Position numbers and translations under genes: made by a program
DNA from: Trichobilharzia szidati
Taxonomy: Eukaryota; Platyhelminthes; Trematoda; Strigeidida; Schistosomatidae
Length of the DNA: 64,000 bases
NCBI GenBank assembly: GCA_944472155.2
Contig: OX235277.1
Span: 32,870,804 to 32,934,803, forward strand
Direction: 5' to 3'
The notes under the pieces: generated by a model
Seen by the model: only the letters and a program-made list of their open reading frames with translations
What the model was told of the DNA's origin: nothing
Databases searched by the model: none
In this document: piece after piece, positions 24,201-35,017 of the stretch
Position numbering within the stretch: position 1 is the first letter of the stretch
Layout: each line of letters starts with the position of its first letter

Positions 24201-24626
24201 GTGATTGTTAATAAGACTGTTGAAAGTGGCCTTAGAAAAAGCACTAAAACACCATATTCTGTAGTCACAAGGGCTTCAGCCAGAGGAAGCAATAATCCGG
24301 GGACATCAACCCTATCTCGCATACCAATCCTAAAGTCCTGTGTACATCTCGCCTATTCTGGTACTACGCCTCCTTTGCCACAGTCTAGCACTGAGACATC
24401 ACAGGCAATACCAGGTGGACATGGTACTATACCTGTATCCATTGGAAACCCGTGCGTGACACATAACGAAAGAATAAGGAAACGCTCAAGACGTCATAAG
24501 ACCACGAAAGCGTCATCTAGAAAAGGAGACGAATATCAGGCCTGTAGTGTTACTGTCTCTGAAACTGACTCAGCATTTGAATACAATTTTTGCAAACGAT
24601 GGGTACGCTGCCATTGTGAAAAATAG
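24201..24626 (+). CDS. ORF1-like protein of a CR1-type element
   Basis: 141 codons, low complexity and basic. It ends in a cysteine-rich segment (ACSVTVSETD then YNFCKRWVRCHCEK) that resembles the degenerate PHD-type finger of fluke CR1 ORF1 proteins. Such proteins bind the element's RNA. It lies directly upstream of the RT frame at 25,029 on the same strand, and the two probably belong to one element. The expected endonuclease between them is missing. Confidence 0.55.
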   Translation: MIVNKTVESGLRKSTKTPYSVVTRASARGSNNPGTSTLSRIPILKSCVHLAYSGTTPPLPQSSTETSQAIPGGHGTIPVSIGNPCVTHNERIRKRSRRHKTTKASSRKGDEYQACSVTVSETDSAFEYNFCKRWVRCHCEK

Positions 24627-25028
24627 GTGCCTAAACCATATTGTGAGTTTATGCGAAATAACCGTGCCCATGGTCCTGGTGCAACTATCCACTCTGCCGC
24701 CCTGGCACAGTCCCACACAGCGTGTCTTCGGATAAAAGAAACACCATGCCACTCTTGTGTCTCGACAAAGTCCCATACAGCTCTCCACCTGATAACACCA
24801 CTCCACCGAAACTTTCTATAATCACTAGGAAGTATATTCCAGCCCAACCAACTGGAAATACCAATCTTCAACAAGACTCCCCAGGTTGTACCTACAACAT
24901 TAGGGGAGGAAGAAATTGCCAAAGCACCACTTCCATCCACTAGCAAGCCTGGCAACATAGCAAGGGCTAGCACCGCACTAGCCAGCACCACCAGAGTAGG
25001 TGCTCTCACAGAAATACTAAAGAAACGA

Positions 25029-26798
25029 ATGAATCGCCAAAGCCATAAAATTTCTCTCCTTATAAACAAGGGCAAACTATACAGCAACCATGCAGACATG
25101 TGTGAACTGTTTAACGAGACGTTTGCAGCTAACTACCTTAAGCCCACAAGTCCACTTCTCGGTTTACAATCTACAATAGAACTCCCTTCTTCTTCAACGC
25201 TGAAACAAATCACTACAGTTCATTTCACTTATCCTAATATTAACGAAGCCATTAATACTCTTAAAAGCTCTAGTAGCGCTGGTTTTGACGGTATACCACC
25301 GTATCTTTATAAACAAGGTGGTTCTGAAATTTCCTGTTTATTACTTAAGATCTTTACAATGTCCCTAGAAAGCCAAACCTATCCAGATAAATGGAAAACC
25401 ACATTTATAGTACCCAAACACAAATCCGGATCAAAAACTGAAGTCAACAACTATAGGCCAATCAATATTACACCCATAGTATCTAGAATCATTGAAAGAA
25501 TAGTTAAAGATGATATCCTCAAACATATGCTCAACTGCAAAATTCTCAGTCCAAACCAACATGGATTCCTAAAATCCAGATCATGCATGACCTGTCACCT
25601 TGACTTCTTTAACTATATAACTAGCAGCCGAGACAAACAACTAGTACTAGTCATCTACTTTGACATATCCAAAGCCTTTGACCGCGTCGACCATTTGCTT
25701 CTAATAAATAAGCTGAACTCCTTAGGAATACGTAACCCATTATTAGGATGGATTGAATCATTCCCCAAAAATGGGTCACAAGTAGCTAGACTGGGGTCCG
25801 TAAATTCTAAGCCCATTCCAGTCACTTCTGGAGTAGTTCAAGGTAGCGTCTTAGGCCCCCTCCTATTCACTCTATATGTCAACGACATATGCAGCTGTTT
25901 CTCAATCAGTAAACCATTCATCTTTGCAGATGATCTAAAAGCAGCTTACACATTCCACTGTGGTGACTTAGGGTACTTTCAGAAAGCTGTTCAGGAAGAA
26001 CTAGATAGAGTAACTGCATGGTCCTCCACATGGAACCTAAAATTCAACCTTAAAAAATGTGGTTGGATCTGTTTCGGTGCACCCTCAATAAATATTAAAC
26101 TGGTACTTGAATCTCTTGACTTGCCTAAACTCCAAAGTGTTGCTGACCTAGGACTCAGGTTTTCTAGTGACTTGACATTTTCTGAGCAAGTGGCGACACA
26201 GACGCGTAAATCGAGGATGCTCTTAGGATACATACTCAGGAATTTCCACAGCTACGAAGCAAAACTATTATTATATAAAACTTGTGTCAGACCACTACTT
26301 GAATATAGTCCATTTATTCTCAGCAGCACTCGCGTAAGTGACAAACTTAAAATAGAAAGTGTCCAACGATACTTTACGTCTAAAATACTAGGGTTTGACT
26401 GCGAAAAGGACTACACATCAAGGTATATAACTCTAGGTACCGACCCACTCTGGATGAGACGACTGAGCATTAACCTAACATTCTTCTTTAAAATCTTGCA
26501 TAAAATATCATTCTCAGACAGTAAGGAGATACAGTTCTCACCGGAAGGCTCTTACAACCTTCGTAACCAAACGTGTACAGTATCTAGGAAAAACTGTAAG
26601 ACAGCACTCCGTGCAAACTTCTTCATAGTCATGTACTCTAAGATCTGGAACAGTTTGCTCCTAGAAATAAGGACCTGTCACTCTATTATAACCTTCAAAC
26701 GCTTGCTTTATAAACTGCTTCATCCAAATGACTATGCCAATCACACCGCACCATTTATTTCTAAAACGCATGAGCTATTAGAACACTTTAACGCCTAG
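25029..26798 (+). CDS. CR1-like reverse transcriptase, open frame without endonuclease
   Basis: 589 codons without a stop. RT blocks appear in order: SSSAGFDGIPPYLYKQG (about residue 85), NNYRPINITPIVSRIIERI (about 140), NQHGFLKSRSCMTCHLDF (about 175), box A YFDISKAFDRVDH (about 210), GVVQGSVLGPLLFTLYVNDI (about 270) and the catalytic FADD (about 298). Then come the thumb and the C-terminal region (KTCVRPLLEYSPFILSS). Both palm aspartate motifs are intact. The AP endonuclease that should precede it is gone, so the element cannot cut its own target. It sits in the spacer of the large inverted repeat. Confidence 0.85.
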   Translation: MNRQSHKISLLINKGKLYSNHADMCELFNETFAANYLKPTSPLLGLQSTIELPSSSTLKQITTVHFTYPNINEAINTLKSSSSAGFDGIPPYLYKQGGSEISCLLLKIFTMSLESQTYPDKWKTTFIVPKHKSGSKTEVNNYRPINITPIVSRIIERIVKDDILKHMLNCKILSPNQHGFLKSRSCMTCHLDFFNYITSSRDKQLVLVIYFDISKAFDRVDHLLLINKLNSLGIRNPLLGWIESFPKNGSQVARLGSVNSKPIPVTSGVVQGSVLGPLLFTLYVNDICSCFSISKPFIFADDLKAAYTFHCGDLGYFQKAVQEELDRVTAWSSTWNLKFNLKKCGWICFGAPSINIKLVLESLDLPKLQSVADLGLRFSSDLTFSEQVATQTRKSRMLLGYILRNFHSYEAKLLLYKTCVRPLLEYSPFILSSTRVSDKLKIESVQRYFTSKILGFDCEKDYTSRYITLGTDPLWMRRLSINLTFFFKILHKISFSDSKEIQFSPEGSYNLRNQTCTVSRKNCKTALRANFFIVMYSKIWNSLLLEIRTCHSIITFKRLLYKLLHPNDYANHTAPFISKTHELLEHFNA

Positions 26799-26799
26799 A

Positions 26800-27905
26800 C
26801 TCATTACTAAATATTATGACACTAAATAAACTTTAAGACTTCGCAAAATACATGAAAGAACAACTAGATTATAGGTAGTGTTTACTATGCAATGATATAC
26901 ATTTATAAACATTTATATATACATAAAATATTAATGTTCTCTTCATTTTTACATACTTTATCTTTCTGTTATTCTGCTGCTGAGCGTACTCTTCTATATA
27001 CCTCCTGGTCGAGGTCGAACAACCCAACATCTAAACTGAAATGACCATTTAAGTAAATTCAAACTCAAATTCCATGAACGATCCGAAACTACCATTTGAA
27101 AACGCTGGCCAACATTCTGTGCAAGGAGTATTCTTGATCTGAAATAAAGAAACAACTGGTTTTCAAACAGTTTTCAATGTATTACTCAACTTACATGTAC
27201 AGTCTGCCATGCTGACAGGAATGGCGCCAATGGATAGTTCTGGAATCGACCTCGGCCCCATTTGATGCAGTAAAACAATCTAACATGACCTTATCTAATT
27301 TTCGTATCAAAGATCAAATTTCTCTCCTATTATAAAACTACGATTAGACTGGTGAAAAATTGGATTAATACATTATTGACTCAAAATAATACATCAATAA
27401 ACTTTAACTCAAGGATTCTGTTCACAACAAAGTTATATAGGAGAATTGACTTCAAGCTTTATTTTTCCCAGATATTTGCATTACATTCATCTGAAGTCTG
27501 GGTTTTTTGTTAATGCGAAGACAATATTTCTATATCTCTTTATGTGTTACACAGACAGACTATTTTGCAGACTGTTCCGACTGACTCTAATGTCAGAAAG
27601 AACAAACAAACTGTAAATTCACCACACATCGAATCATGTGTAATTTATATAATAACTTATCCATGCCTGTACAATTGGTATGTTCCTGCATAAACAGGAT
27701 TAAATATATATATATAGTCGGAACCTGATGGAGTCCAAATTGACTGACTCTGCTAAGCACCAAAAAACAAACCTAAGTCTGGGGTCAGTCGGTCTATCTT
27801 CCTTATCCTGTTTAATGTAGCCGTGTGCAAAGATAGCGAACCCTGTTTGATCTGGAATAGTGGTCCGATCTGTGCAGTAAATTAGGTCTGAACATCAATT
27901 CAGCG
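26800..27905. other. No gene recognised
   Basis: AT-rich 3' flank of the CR1-like element and unassigned sequence. A short (TA)n run is near 27,705-27,716. Confidence 0.4.
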
Positions 27906-27908
27906 AAA

Positions 27909-28490
27909 TTGTGCAGTCTGTACAGGGGTGTCCACGCACCTCAGGCTAAGCCACCTCCATTACGGGTTACACTGGCCTCTGCCGAAGAGGCTGAAAGAGT
28001 ACTACTAATGGCTCAGGTACTAGCCATTGACAGAAGTTCGAACATAAGGGCGAGACAGGACAGACCACGGGCTATCAGACAAATGGCAAGGGAGTCACCG
28101 GAACTAATGCTTTCTACCTCTATGGTGGTAAACGGTGTTCTGGAGCTGGAAACGAGCACAGCCTGTGAAAAACACATGCATGACGTACAGCAATGGAGAT
28201 GGCTGTCATCTCAGATGGCCCTTAACGCTTCTGGAGCAATCTCCATTTTCCGACTACCTCGCCCCGCTCATTTCACACTAATTAGCTCTCCGAGGCTGCT
28301 AAGTGTCACATTCAACTCCCCGGAGCAGTTGGCCATAGCACTTCAACGGTGGTATGAAATCAAAGGAAAAATAGGAGGACACATCCGATGCTGCGAAGGC
28401 AGACCTCGAACCATAAGGAGGCAGCAGACTGAGGCTTTTATACTTCCCCAAGCTTCAGTGACACTAGAGCGATGCAGTTCTGAGAAATAA
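27909..28490 (+). pseudogene. ORF1-like frame of a second CR1-type element
   Basis: 193 codons, arginine-rich. It includes PPPLRVTLASAEEAERVLLM and NIRARQDRPRAIRQMARE, typical of the nucleic-acid-binding ORF1 of fluke CR1 relatives. An endonuclease start follows on the same strand. The internal ATG may not be the true start, since the frame is open upstream of it. It probably belongs to the same element as the endonuclease at 28,640 and the RT in the right arm. Confidence 0.5.
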
Positions 28491-28639
28491 AGTCTGTGTC
28501 ACTCAAGTGTCTTGCCTAAATCCATGGAAAAAAACCACAACGGGCCGGTTCCATTGGAATCGGCCAACTGGACCAAACATTAAGTCCCCTACCAGCAGAC
28601 AGCTTCACGTGAACTACTTCACAACACGTTGAGGTTGTT

Positions 28640-29061
28640 AGACTCACTGTTAGCTGCCTATATAGCAATGTGAGGGGGCTGAGAGGAAGAATAGGTGAAC
28701 TCCGAAATCTCCAAGCAAACCTACGACTGAAAATGATCATTCTCACTGGAGTGTGGCTAACCCCCACTATCGCGGATAACGAAATCAGTATGGGTGATAT
28801 GGTTCTGGTCAGGAGAGACAAGGATAATAAGGAAAGAGAGGGAGTTGCTATATTCTTTGACAGGCCAATTTAAATGTGTGCGCGCAACGGACCCACCACT
28901 TATTGAACTCCCAGACTCCATATAGTGTCATTTCACCATAAGCCACACCCAGCATTTACTTGGTGGCATCTACAGATCTCCCACCTGTGGGCAGAGCACA
29001 ATCAGCTACTGCTCAGCACTATCACAGGGATGCGAAACATGGGCTACCACCAAATCAACAT
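28640..29061 (+). pseudogene. AP endonuclease fragment of a CR1-type element
   Basis: The frame reads YSNVRGLRGRIGELRNLQ and LKMIILTGVWLTP, the first strands of the AP-type endonuclease. The usual catalytic E in the TETWL motif is replaced here (TGVWL). It breaks at 28,872 and stops exactly at the inner edge of the right arm, within SINE sequence. Confidence 0.65.
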
Positions 29062-29751
29062 TCAATATCAGTAGTCGACCTGCGAAAGTGGGGCTATCGA
29101 TATCACGTGCTGAAAGTTCCAAATACGGTATGGAACCAAACTATAATCAAACAAGCAAACATGTTTAAAATTCCTTCGATAACAACATTGAGAATGCGAG
29201 GAGAGAGGCAGAGATCGGGAGAGTTATGGGTAGACAGTGAGACAGTGTTGGAAAGCGAAAATGTTCACCGAATCATAGAACAGCACAGCGAAGTAAACTG
29301 CAATGAAACGAAAATTTCTCCATGTTTGTGTGTATTTCGTCCACTTTCATCATCCGAAAACGAGGCACCACCCAACAGGGATATTCAAGCTCATATAATC
29401 TCGACTGATTCATCACGAGGTGAAGCAAAGGCAATGTTGTAGAATATGCGTGCTTCTGTATTTGTGTCAGTTACATATCAGGAATGGTTTCATGACACAC
29501 ATCATGAACACATATATGAACTAATGAAATACGGATTGCGTGAGGAGATTGGACTCGATGTGTGTCAGGAAGTGTCGTCGTTTTCGTTCAGGTCGCTTGG
29601 ACTATGTAAATGAGAGTTGTGGGATAGAATGTTCATTTTGAAAAGATTTCCCTAATTTTTCAGCGAAGACTAGAAGAACATCAACTTAACGGCATGGAGA
29701 TGCGGCTTGTTCGAATATCACAAGTGCCTGCATGTCCGGTGTTTCTAGAGT

Positions 29752-30900
29752 TTGTGCGTGGGCCGAATAAGTAAAAAAAGAGCCATCCTTTCTCCGATTG
29801 TCAAGTGTGAGGATAGGCGAAATGCCACTAGTTACAGACCAGTAGCTCTACTCCCAGAGGTATCAAAAGTACTGGAAATTATAATTGATGATCACATCAC
29901 GGAGCGCCTCGATAGGACTAATAGACTCCATGAAATCCAACGTGGTTTCAGGAAAGGCAGATCCTGTGTAACAAACCTACTATCAGATTAGGACAATTAG
30001 ACATCATGCTGGGATATAAATGTTCCAGTCAATGTGGTCTTCCTAGACTTTGAGAAGGCATTCGACACTCTTCACCATGACCTTCTCCAACACAAAATAA
30101 GCCATGCAAGTATAGATGAGCCACTTCTGTCATGGTTGAAGGACTACCCAGATGAAAGGAAATTCTGCACTAAGATCAATCGAGTCCGATCATCTTGGCG
30201 GTGGTCAACAGTATGACTTTCAGGCTGAAAAGTGTGAAGGAGTGAAATTACGCACCTGTAGGCTGCAGAATGCAAGTTACACCCTGCAAAATGAAAGCTT
30301 GTCCTGCACAACGTCGGAACGCGACTTAGGTCTAGTTCTAACGGAAAAATGGACAAAAGCGTAAACTACACGGGGGATGTGGTGAGGGCATATGTGGTCA
30401 TACACTTTACACATAGACAGTTAGGTGCACTCATTCCTGAGCTCTTTCTAAGGTTGTACAAAACATACGTCAGACCACACCTTGAAGTGCATAATATTAT
30501 TGCATCCCCACTGCTTAGAAGAGACGCTAACCTCTTGGAAAGAGTCCAACGACAGGCAACAAAAGGAGTGGTCGGTCTCCAAAATAAACCATATGATGGA
30601 TGGCTGAAGAAATTAGGCCTGTTCACACTTAGCTACCGTCGTCTTAGGGGGGATTTAATTACCGTCTACAAAATAACAAATGACCAGAATCACCCAAACA
30701 AAGGTGTTCTGCCATTCAGTAGGTATAGGCTCCCTCGTGGAAATCCCAGAAGGATAGCTCACCAGAGGGCAAGGACCCGGGTGCGCTCCCACTTCTTTTC
30801 GCCGCCGTCCCTGGAATTCCTTACCTACAGATGTGGCTATGGCACCGTCTGTGGACGCCTTTAAGCGAAGGCTGGACAGTCATGCAGCGACACAAGGACT
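29752..30900 (+). pseudogene. Broken CR1-type retrotransposon, right-arm copy
   Basis: Same blocks and same palm deletion as the left copy, so the deletion predates the arm duplication. An extra lesion is private to this arm: a few bases lost near 30,800 shift the frame in the post-RT domain, after RVRSHFFS. Confidence 0.85.
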
Positions 30901-32280
30901 ACATCCAAATGGCCTTTCCCCTTAAAATCACATACACCATTCAGGGGTAGACAATTAAACTTGTCGTTTTACTTCTAAACATTCTCCCCGTCTAACTCTC
31001 CTGACATTTTTAACTATACCTATTATTATTGTCACTATTACCGATATATATATATATATCATTCATATTATTCTCCAAATTCAATCAGCTGACTGTTGTT
31101 ACGTTTTCTTATTCCTTTTCTGTCTGTTAGTCTGAATAACTTCACTAATTATATCTATTATTATTATTGTCTCTTTTCTTTTGACGACGATACCGGAGGA
31201 CTAACTGGTGAAAGGATCAACTCTATTCACAGTAGTAACAGCGTTAACACACCTCATACCACAAACAACATATGATTAATCCCAACACTACTCCTTTTGG
31301 AGTCAACCAAAGCTACGACAGTCGAGTGGTGGGACGAAATACGCAGAAGTTTACCGAGGATCAGGAAACTTTACCTCACAATCAAGAAGCGAACACAAAG
31401 AAATCAAATTGGCTTATAATAGCTCGCAAAATAGATATTGGATATTGTTTACTGGAACGACGGTTTGCGGTCAAATCCGCTGTTGTTATTAATAGGAAAC
31501 ATGATCATATTGCATTTAATTTTATGGAACACTGTGATGTGAATTTTTCAATTCTTCAATTGCAGAACTAAAAGCTACTCAATTTCTTACTCTACTCTCT
31601 AAGAGGTGATTGCAAGAACAGTAGTCATTTCAGTTTGCATTTTCCACATAAAAATTATTTCAACAAGAAATATCCAGGAGCTCCGTCTTCAATTTACAAA
31701 TATGCATTATTCGATCAGCAGGAATTACTTTTCTGAAATTCGGAAGGTTGGAATCGCCAGCTAGATTGAGGTGTTGTGACTTTATTGGCTGGAATACAAA
31801 GCAGAGTGTATCCAGACTTTATCTCTCATGGATAAACAATTATGTGTGAATTTGAGCGGAAAGAACAAGTAAAACAGGAGATTTCAAAGGACACCTTCCA
31901 CCAGAAGATTTTTCCCTGATTTAGTGTACATGAGAATGCCAGTTCGCAGACATCATCAATATAATAAATAATATGTACATGGAGTAAGCATATTTGCATT
32001 TTTTCACTTGCACGGAATATTTATACCGAGAAACCTAATGGAATCCTATCAGTTTTCACAATTTACACTAGCAAAAGCAATTTGCATGATATAATTCTAG
32101 GCACCAATATTCTCTGAATCTGTTGAAGATGGGCGTATTTACTGAAGGCTGCGTTACATATTGTCGTGAAACAAGCGAAGCAGCAGACACAAGCATTGGA
32201 AACAGAACACGAGCTGTGCAGGGGAACGTTTATCCCAGGAGATCAACTTTTTAAAAGTGCTGGAGTCCAGCCTTAGAGTT

Positions 32281-32339
32281 TTACTGGTTCTGCAATTCTT
32301 GTATCTCCTGGCTCAGATAGTTAATTCCCGCGTATCTTC
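32281..32339 (-). CDS. Terminal exon of a micro-exon-type gene (right arm)
   Basis: Mirror copy of 20,334-20,392, with the same acceptor, same phase-1 entry, same RYAGINYLSQEIQELQNQ and same stop. Its preservation in both arms suggests recent duplication or conversion. Confidence 0.6.
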
Positions 32340-32462
32340 CTGCAAGTAAAGAAAATAAAACATTGATTAGTGTTATAATATAGTTTCTGTTTTTATTACA
32401 GTTGATATGGTGGGCTATTGACAATAGTATGAAAATGGCATGTAAAATGGTAACCAGCTTAC

Positions 32463-32489
32463 CGACAATAATGTTTGGAGCAGTAGCAT
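32463..32489 (-). CDS. 27-nt micro-exon (right arm)
   Basis: Mirror copy of 20,184-20,210 with intact AG acceptor and GTAAGC donor, encoding ATAPNIIV in phase 1. Confidence 0.6.
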
Positions 32490-32946
32490 CTGCAAGCGGC
32501 TCATCACAGTAGTTAGTGTTTAGTTAAACATGCTAAGAAGTAATAATCAGCAACCGGTTGACTTTTTAATCCATTTCGGTCAGGAACCGGAATGACTGCG
32601 AACCATACAAAGTGATGAACGAAGCATGCAGGAGCAGAATATCGCCATTGAATGAGTCAGTGGAATTCAAAATGCGGCTGTCAGCATATTTTCATTATTT
32701 TTTAAACCTCTTGATGAGTTGGTGCTGTAAAGATAGTGGTCTGGATTCATCAGCATTTTCAACGTGTGGATGAATATCTTGTTGTGTACCAAAGCTTGTT
32801 CGCTTCGCGGACATCGTCAATTCCATATCGTGTTGGGTTTAGTTTTTCTACAATTTTGATATATTCCACAAAGTATTCCCGTGATCATGGGAAGTATACG
32901 TACGCTTTAAATGCATCACTTCGCTGATTCCTACCCTCATTGAGTA

Positions 32947-33394
32947 TGTTGTGCTGTGAGCAAACACAAGAATAAGTTCGAATTGTATAATAAATATATA
33001 GATCCGCGAAATTTAGAGTTTTAATAATCCAGAAAGTGTAACGACGCGTCGAGGTCAAAAAGTCGTCGTCGTCGGAGTCAGCAAGGTCACGTCGGGTTCA
33101 CCAATTTGTTGCTGCTGAATTTTGATTAAACTGGCATACACGTACATCTTAGTACTTCTTCGCGTTTATAATTGTGACCTAACGTTGTGATTACTCGACA
33201 TCCGCAACGTAATTCAAAAGGCACTTGCGAAGGAATACGATAGTTTATTATTGCAGCAATCAACAATTCAAAAATCGAGCGAGCACAAAAGGTATCAATT
33301 GTTAACATGCAAGATTTAGAGTAATAAACAAATCGAAGTACAATTACACAATGAAAGTATATTGCGATGATGAGTAATAAAACGGGTCACTACA
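32947..33394 (-). repeat. 3' LTR
   Basis: 448 bp with TGTAGTG and CACAACA short inverted ends. Shares about 315 bp with the 5' LTR, with small differences (for example TAGTTTATTATT versus TAGTGTATTATT), so the insertion is not brand new. Confidence 0.8.
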
Positions 33395-33751
33395 ATAGCC
33401 CCTCCGTAGAATGCAGGTAAATGAAGTTTACCTGTATTCGGAATGATATTGTAAATTATAATTACACAAAAAAAAAATAAATGAGTTTTTGTTATGAAAA
33501 CCAAATTGAGGATTTTAAGTTTTCTGAGGTTTGATAATACAACTGTATATATGCAAAAATGTTAACAACTTCGAAACGAACTAAAATGTTTAGAAAGTTG
33601 TGCAACATGTAACAATAAAACCAGAAAAATTATTAGAATATTAATGAGGTTGTTATTGTAAAGAGTTACAGAATAGATTTATATCTTAACATACAGTTAA
33701 TAGTATAGTAATAAGGAAGTATGGAAATGACTTGGGTAAACATTCAGTTAC

Positions 33752-34454
33752 CTCTATTGCCATGAAAGCTGGTTGTACAAGTGGAATTGTACAAGAAGAG
33801 ATGGCTGTGCCAGAGAAGAGTACAGCAGTAGCTGCTGCTGATACGGTTGAAAGTGAACGTCCGTCAGCATGTTGTTGTTGTTGCTGGGGTGTTGTTACTC
33901 GGCGTTGAGGAGTAACTTGAATTGATGTTTGCTGAGGTTGGAGAGTAGAAGTTGGTTGATTGATAGCCATTCCAACAAGAGCAGTTGGCATAAACTGGTA
34001 AACCAGTGGTTTGAATCAATTGACCGTTAGGACCAACAGTCATGACTTTTAATGGAGCTCCTGGTGCCAGAATGATAAACTGGGGAGTAGCATAGGAGCA
34101 TGCAGCTACAGTACAAGGTTGACCACTGGCAGAGACGTCAGTTGCCATCATTGTTGCTTGTTGCTGATGTTGTTGGATATAAGCTTGCTGTTGAGCTGGT
34201 TGTAACTGATGAGCTTGTGCTTGAATCTGTTGTTGTTGTTGTTGAGGTGATTGGGTCAACTGTTGTAATTGAACAGCTGTAGGACCGGTTTGAGTAAATG
34301 GAGTTGCAGACCATTGTAAGAGTGTTTGCACACCTGTAGACAATGCTGAAGCTTGAGGACAGAGAACTGGAATTGAGGTGTTGCATAACAGCCAGCTGCT
34401 TGACTATCACAGTGAACTGGGATAGCAGTTGCTGTGCCGCCAGGTCCGGAGGTA
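33752..34454 (-). pseudogene. Q-rich, transcription-factor-like exon captured in an LTR element
   Basis: On the minus strand the frame reads STSGPGGTATAIPVHC, AAGCYATPQFQ, (shift) LSTGVQTLLQWSATPF, then glutamine runs. AACSYATPQFIILAPGAP, LKVMTVGPNGQLIQTTGLPV and, after a second shift near 33,990, MPTALVGMAINQPTSTLQ follow. This is not a retroelement protein. It resembles glutamine-rich activation regions of animal transcription factors, but I cannot name the family. The frame is bounded by a possible acceptor (TTTCTGCTAAAAG at 34,455) and a possible donor (GAG then GTAACTG at 33,751), so it looks like one genomic exon with intron edges. Confidence 0.55.
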
Positions 34455-34574
34455 CTTTTAGCAGAAATATCAGTAATTATACATCCAAATGTTATGTAGT
34501 TATAAAAGTTAATCCGATCGCAAAGATAATTAAATCCACTGTGCGTATATTTCGAAATGGTGTAGTCGATCGAT

Positions 34575-34888
34575 CAGCCATGTCGGGCTCGCCAATGTGT
34601 TGCGCTGCTATATTTTGACTGAACTAGAGTACACGTATCTTCTAGTATTTCTTCGCTTTTACCATTGTGACCTAACGTTGTGATTACTCGACATCCGCAA
34701 CGTAATTCAAAAGGCACTTGCGAAGGAATACGATAGTGTATTATTGCAGCAATCAACAATTTTAAAAATCGAGCGAGCACAAAAGGTATCAATTGTTAAC
34801 ATGCAAGATTTAGAGTAATAAACAAATCGAAGTACAATTACACAATGAAAGTATATTGCGATGATGAGTAATAAAACGGGTCACTACA
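34575..34888 (-). repeat. 5' LTR, well-matched part
   Basis: Matches 33,080-33,394. On the minus strand a further 100 bp (to about 34,470) resembles the 3' LTR only loosely, so the inner end of this LTR is uncertain. Confidence 0.75.
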
Positions 34889-35017
34889 AGTATACTCTTG
34901 ATATTGAGAAGGTTAAGAAATTTTAATCACGGACGGAATGGTGGATTTATAAAATTCCTCGCCACTATGGGTAAAATATTGCTGCATTCTTTTCAGAAAG
35001 TAGACTAGTTGGTGAAG
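34889..35017 (-). repeat. Outer end of the right palindrome arm
   Basis: Mirror of 19,602-19,730 with a few differences. Homology ends at GGTGAAG, where repeat R1 begins. Confidence 0.9.

Larger units (their letters stand above)
29062..32946 (-). repeat. Right arm of the large inverted repeat (main part)
   Basis: Mirror image of 19,724-23,623. The arm continues at 34,889-35,017 after a later LTR-element insertion. Contents in mirror order: SINE body, broken CR1 element, shared flank, and two micro-exon-gene exons on the minus strand. Confidence 0.92.
32947..34888 (-). mobile_element. Non-autonomous LTR retrotransposon, 1.94 kb
   Basis: Inserted into the right arm only, which gives its exact ends. 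AGTA occurs at 32,943-32,946 and 34,889-34,892, a 4-bp target duplication. Read on the minus strand it runs TGTAGTGACCC...CACAACA. The 3' LTR is 32,947-33,394 (448 bp), preceded by a purine run ACGGAGGGG at about 33,398-33,406 that suits a polypurine tract. The 5' LTR starts at 34,888 and matches the 3' LTR well down to about 34,580, then diverges. No gag or pol is present. The interior holds a Q-rich exon-like sequence. Confidence 0.8.

Noticed and set aside
22329..30364. Mirror frames of 60-99 codons in both palindrome arms
   Set aside because: Duplicated antisense shadows or pieces of the broken CR1 element. Identity reflects the arms, not selection.
34100..34282. Plus-strand 60-codon frame over the Q-rich region
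   Set aside because: Antisense shadow of the glutamine runs.
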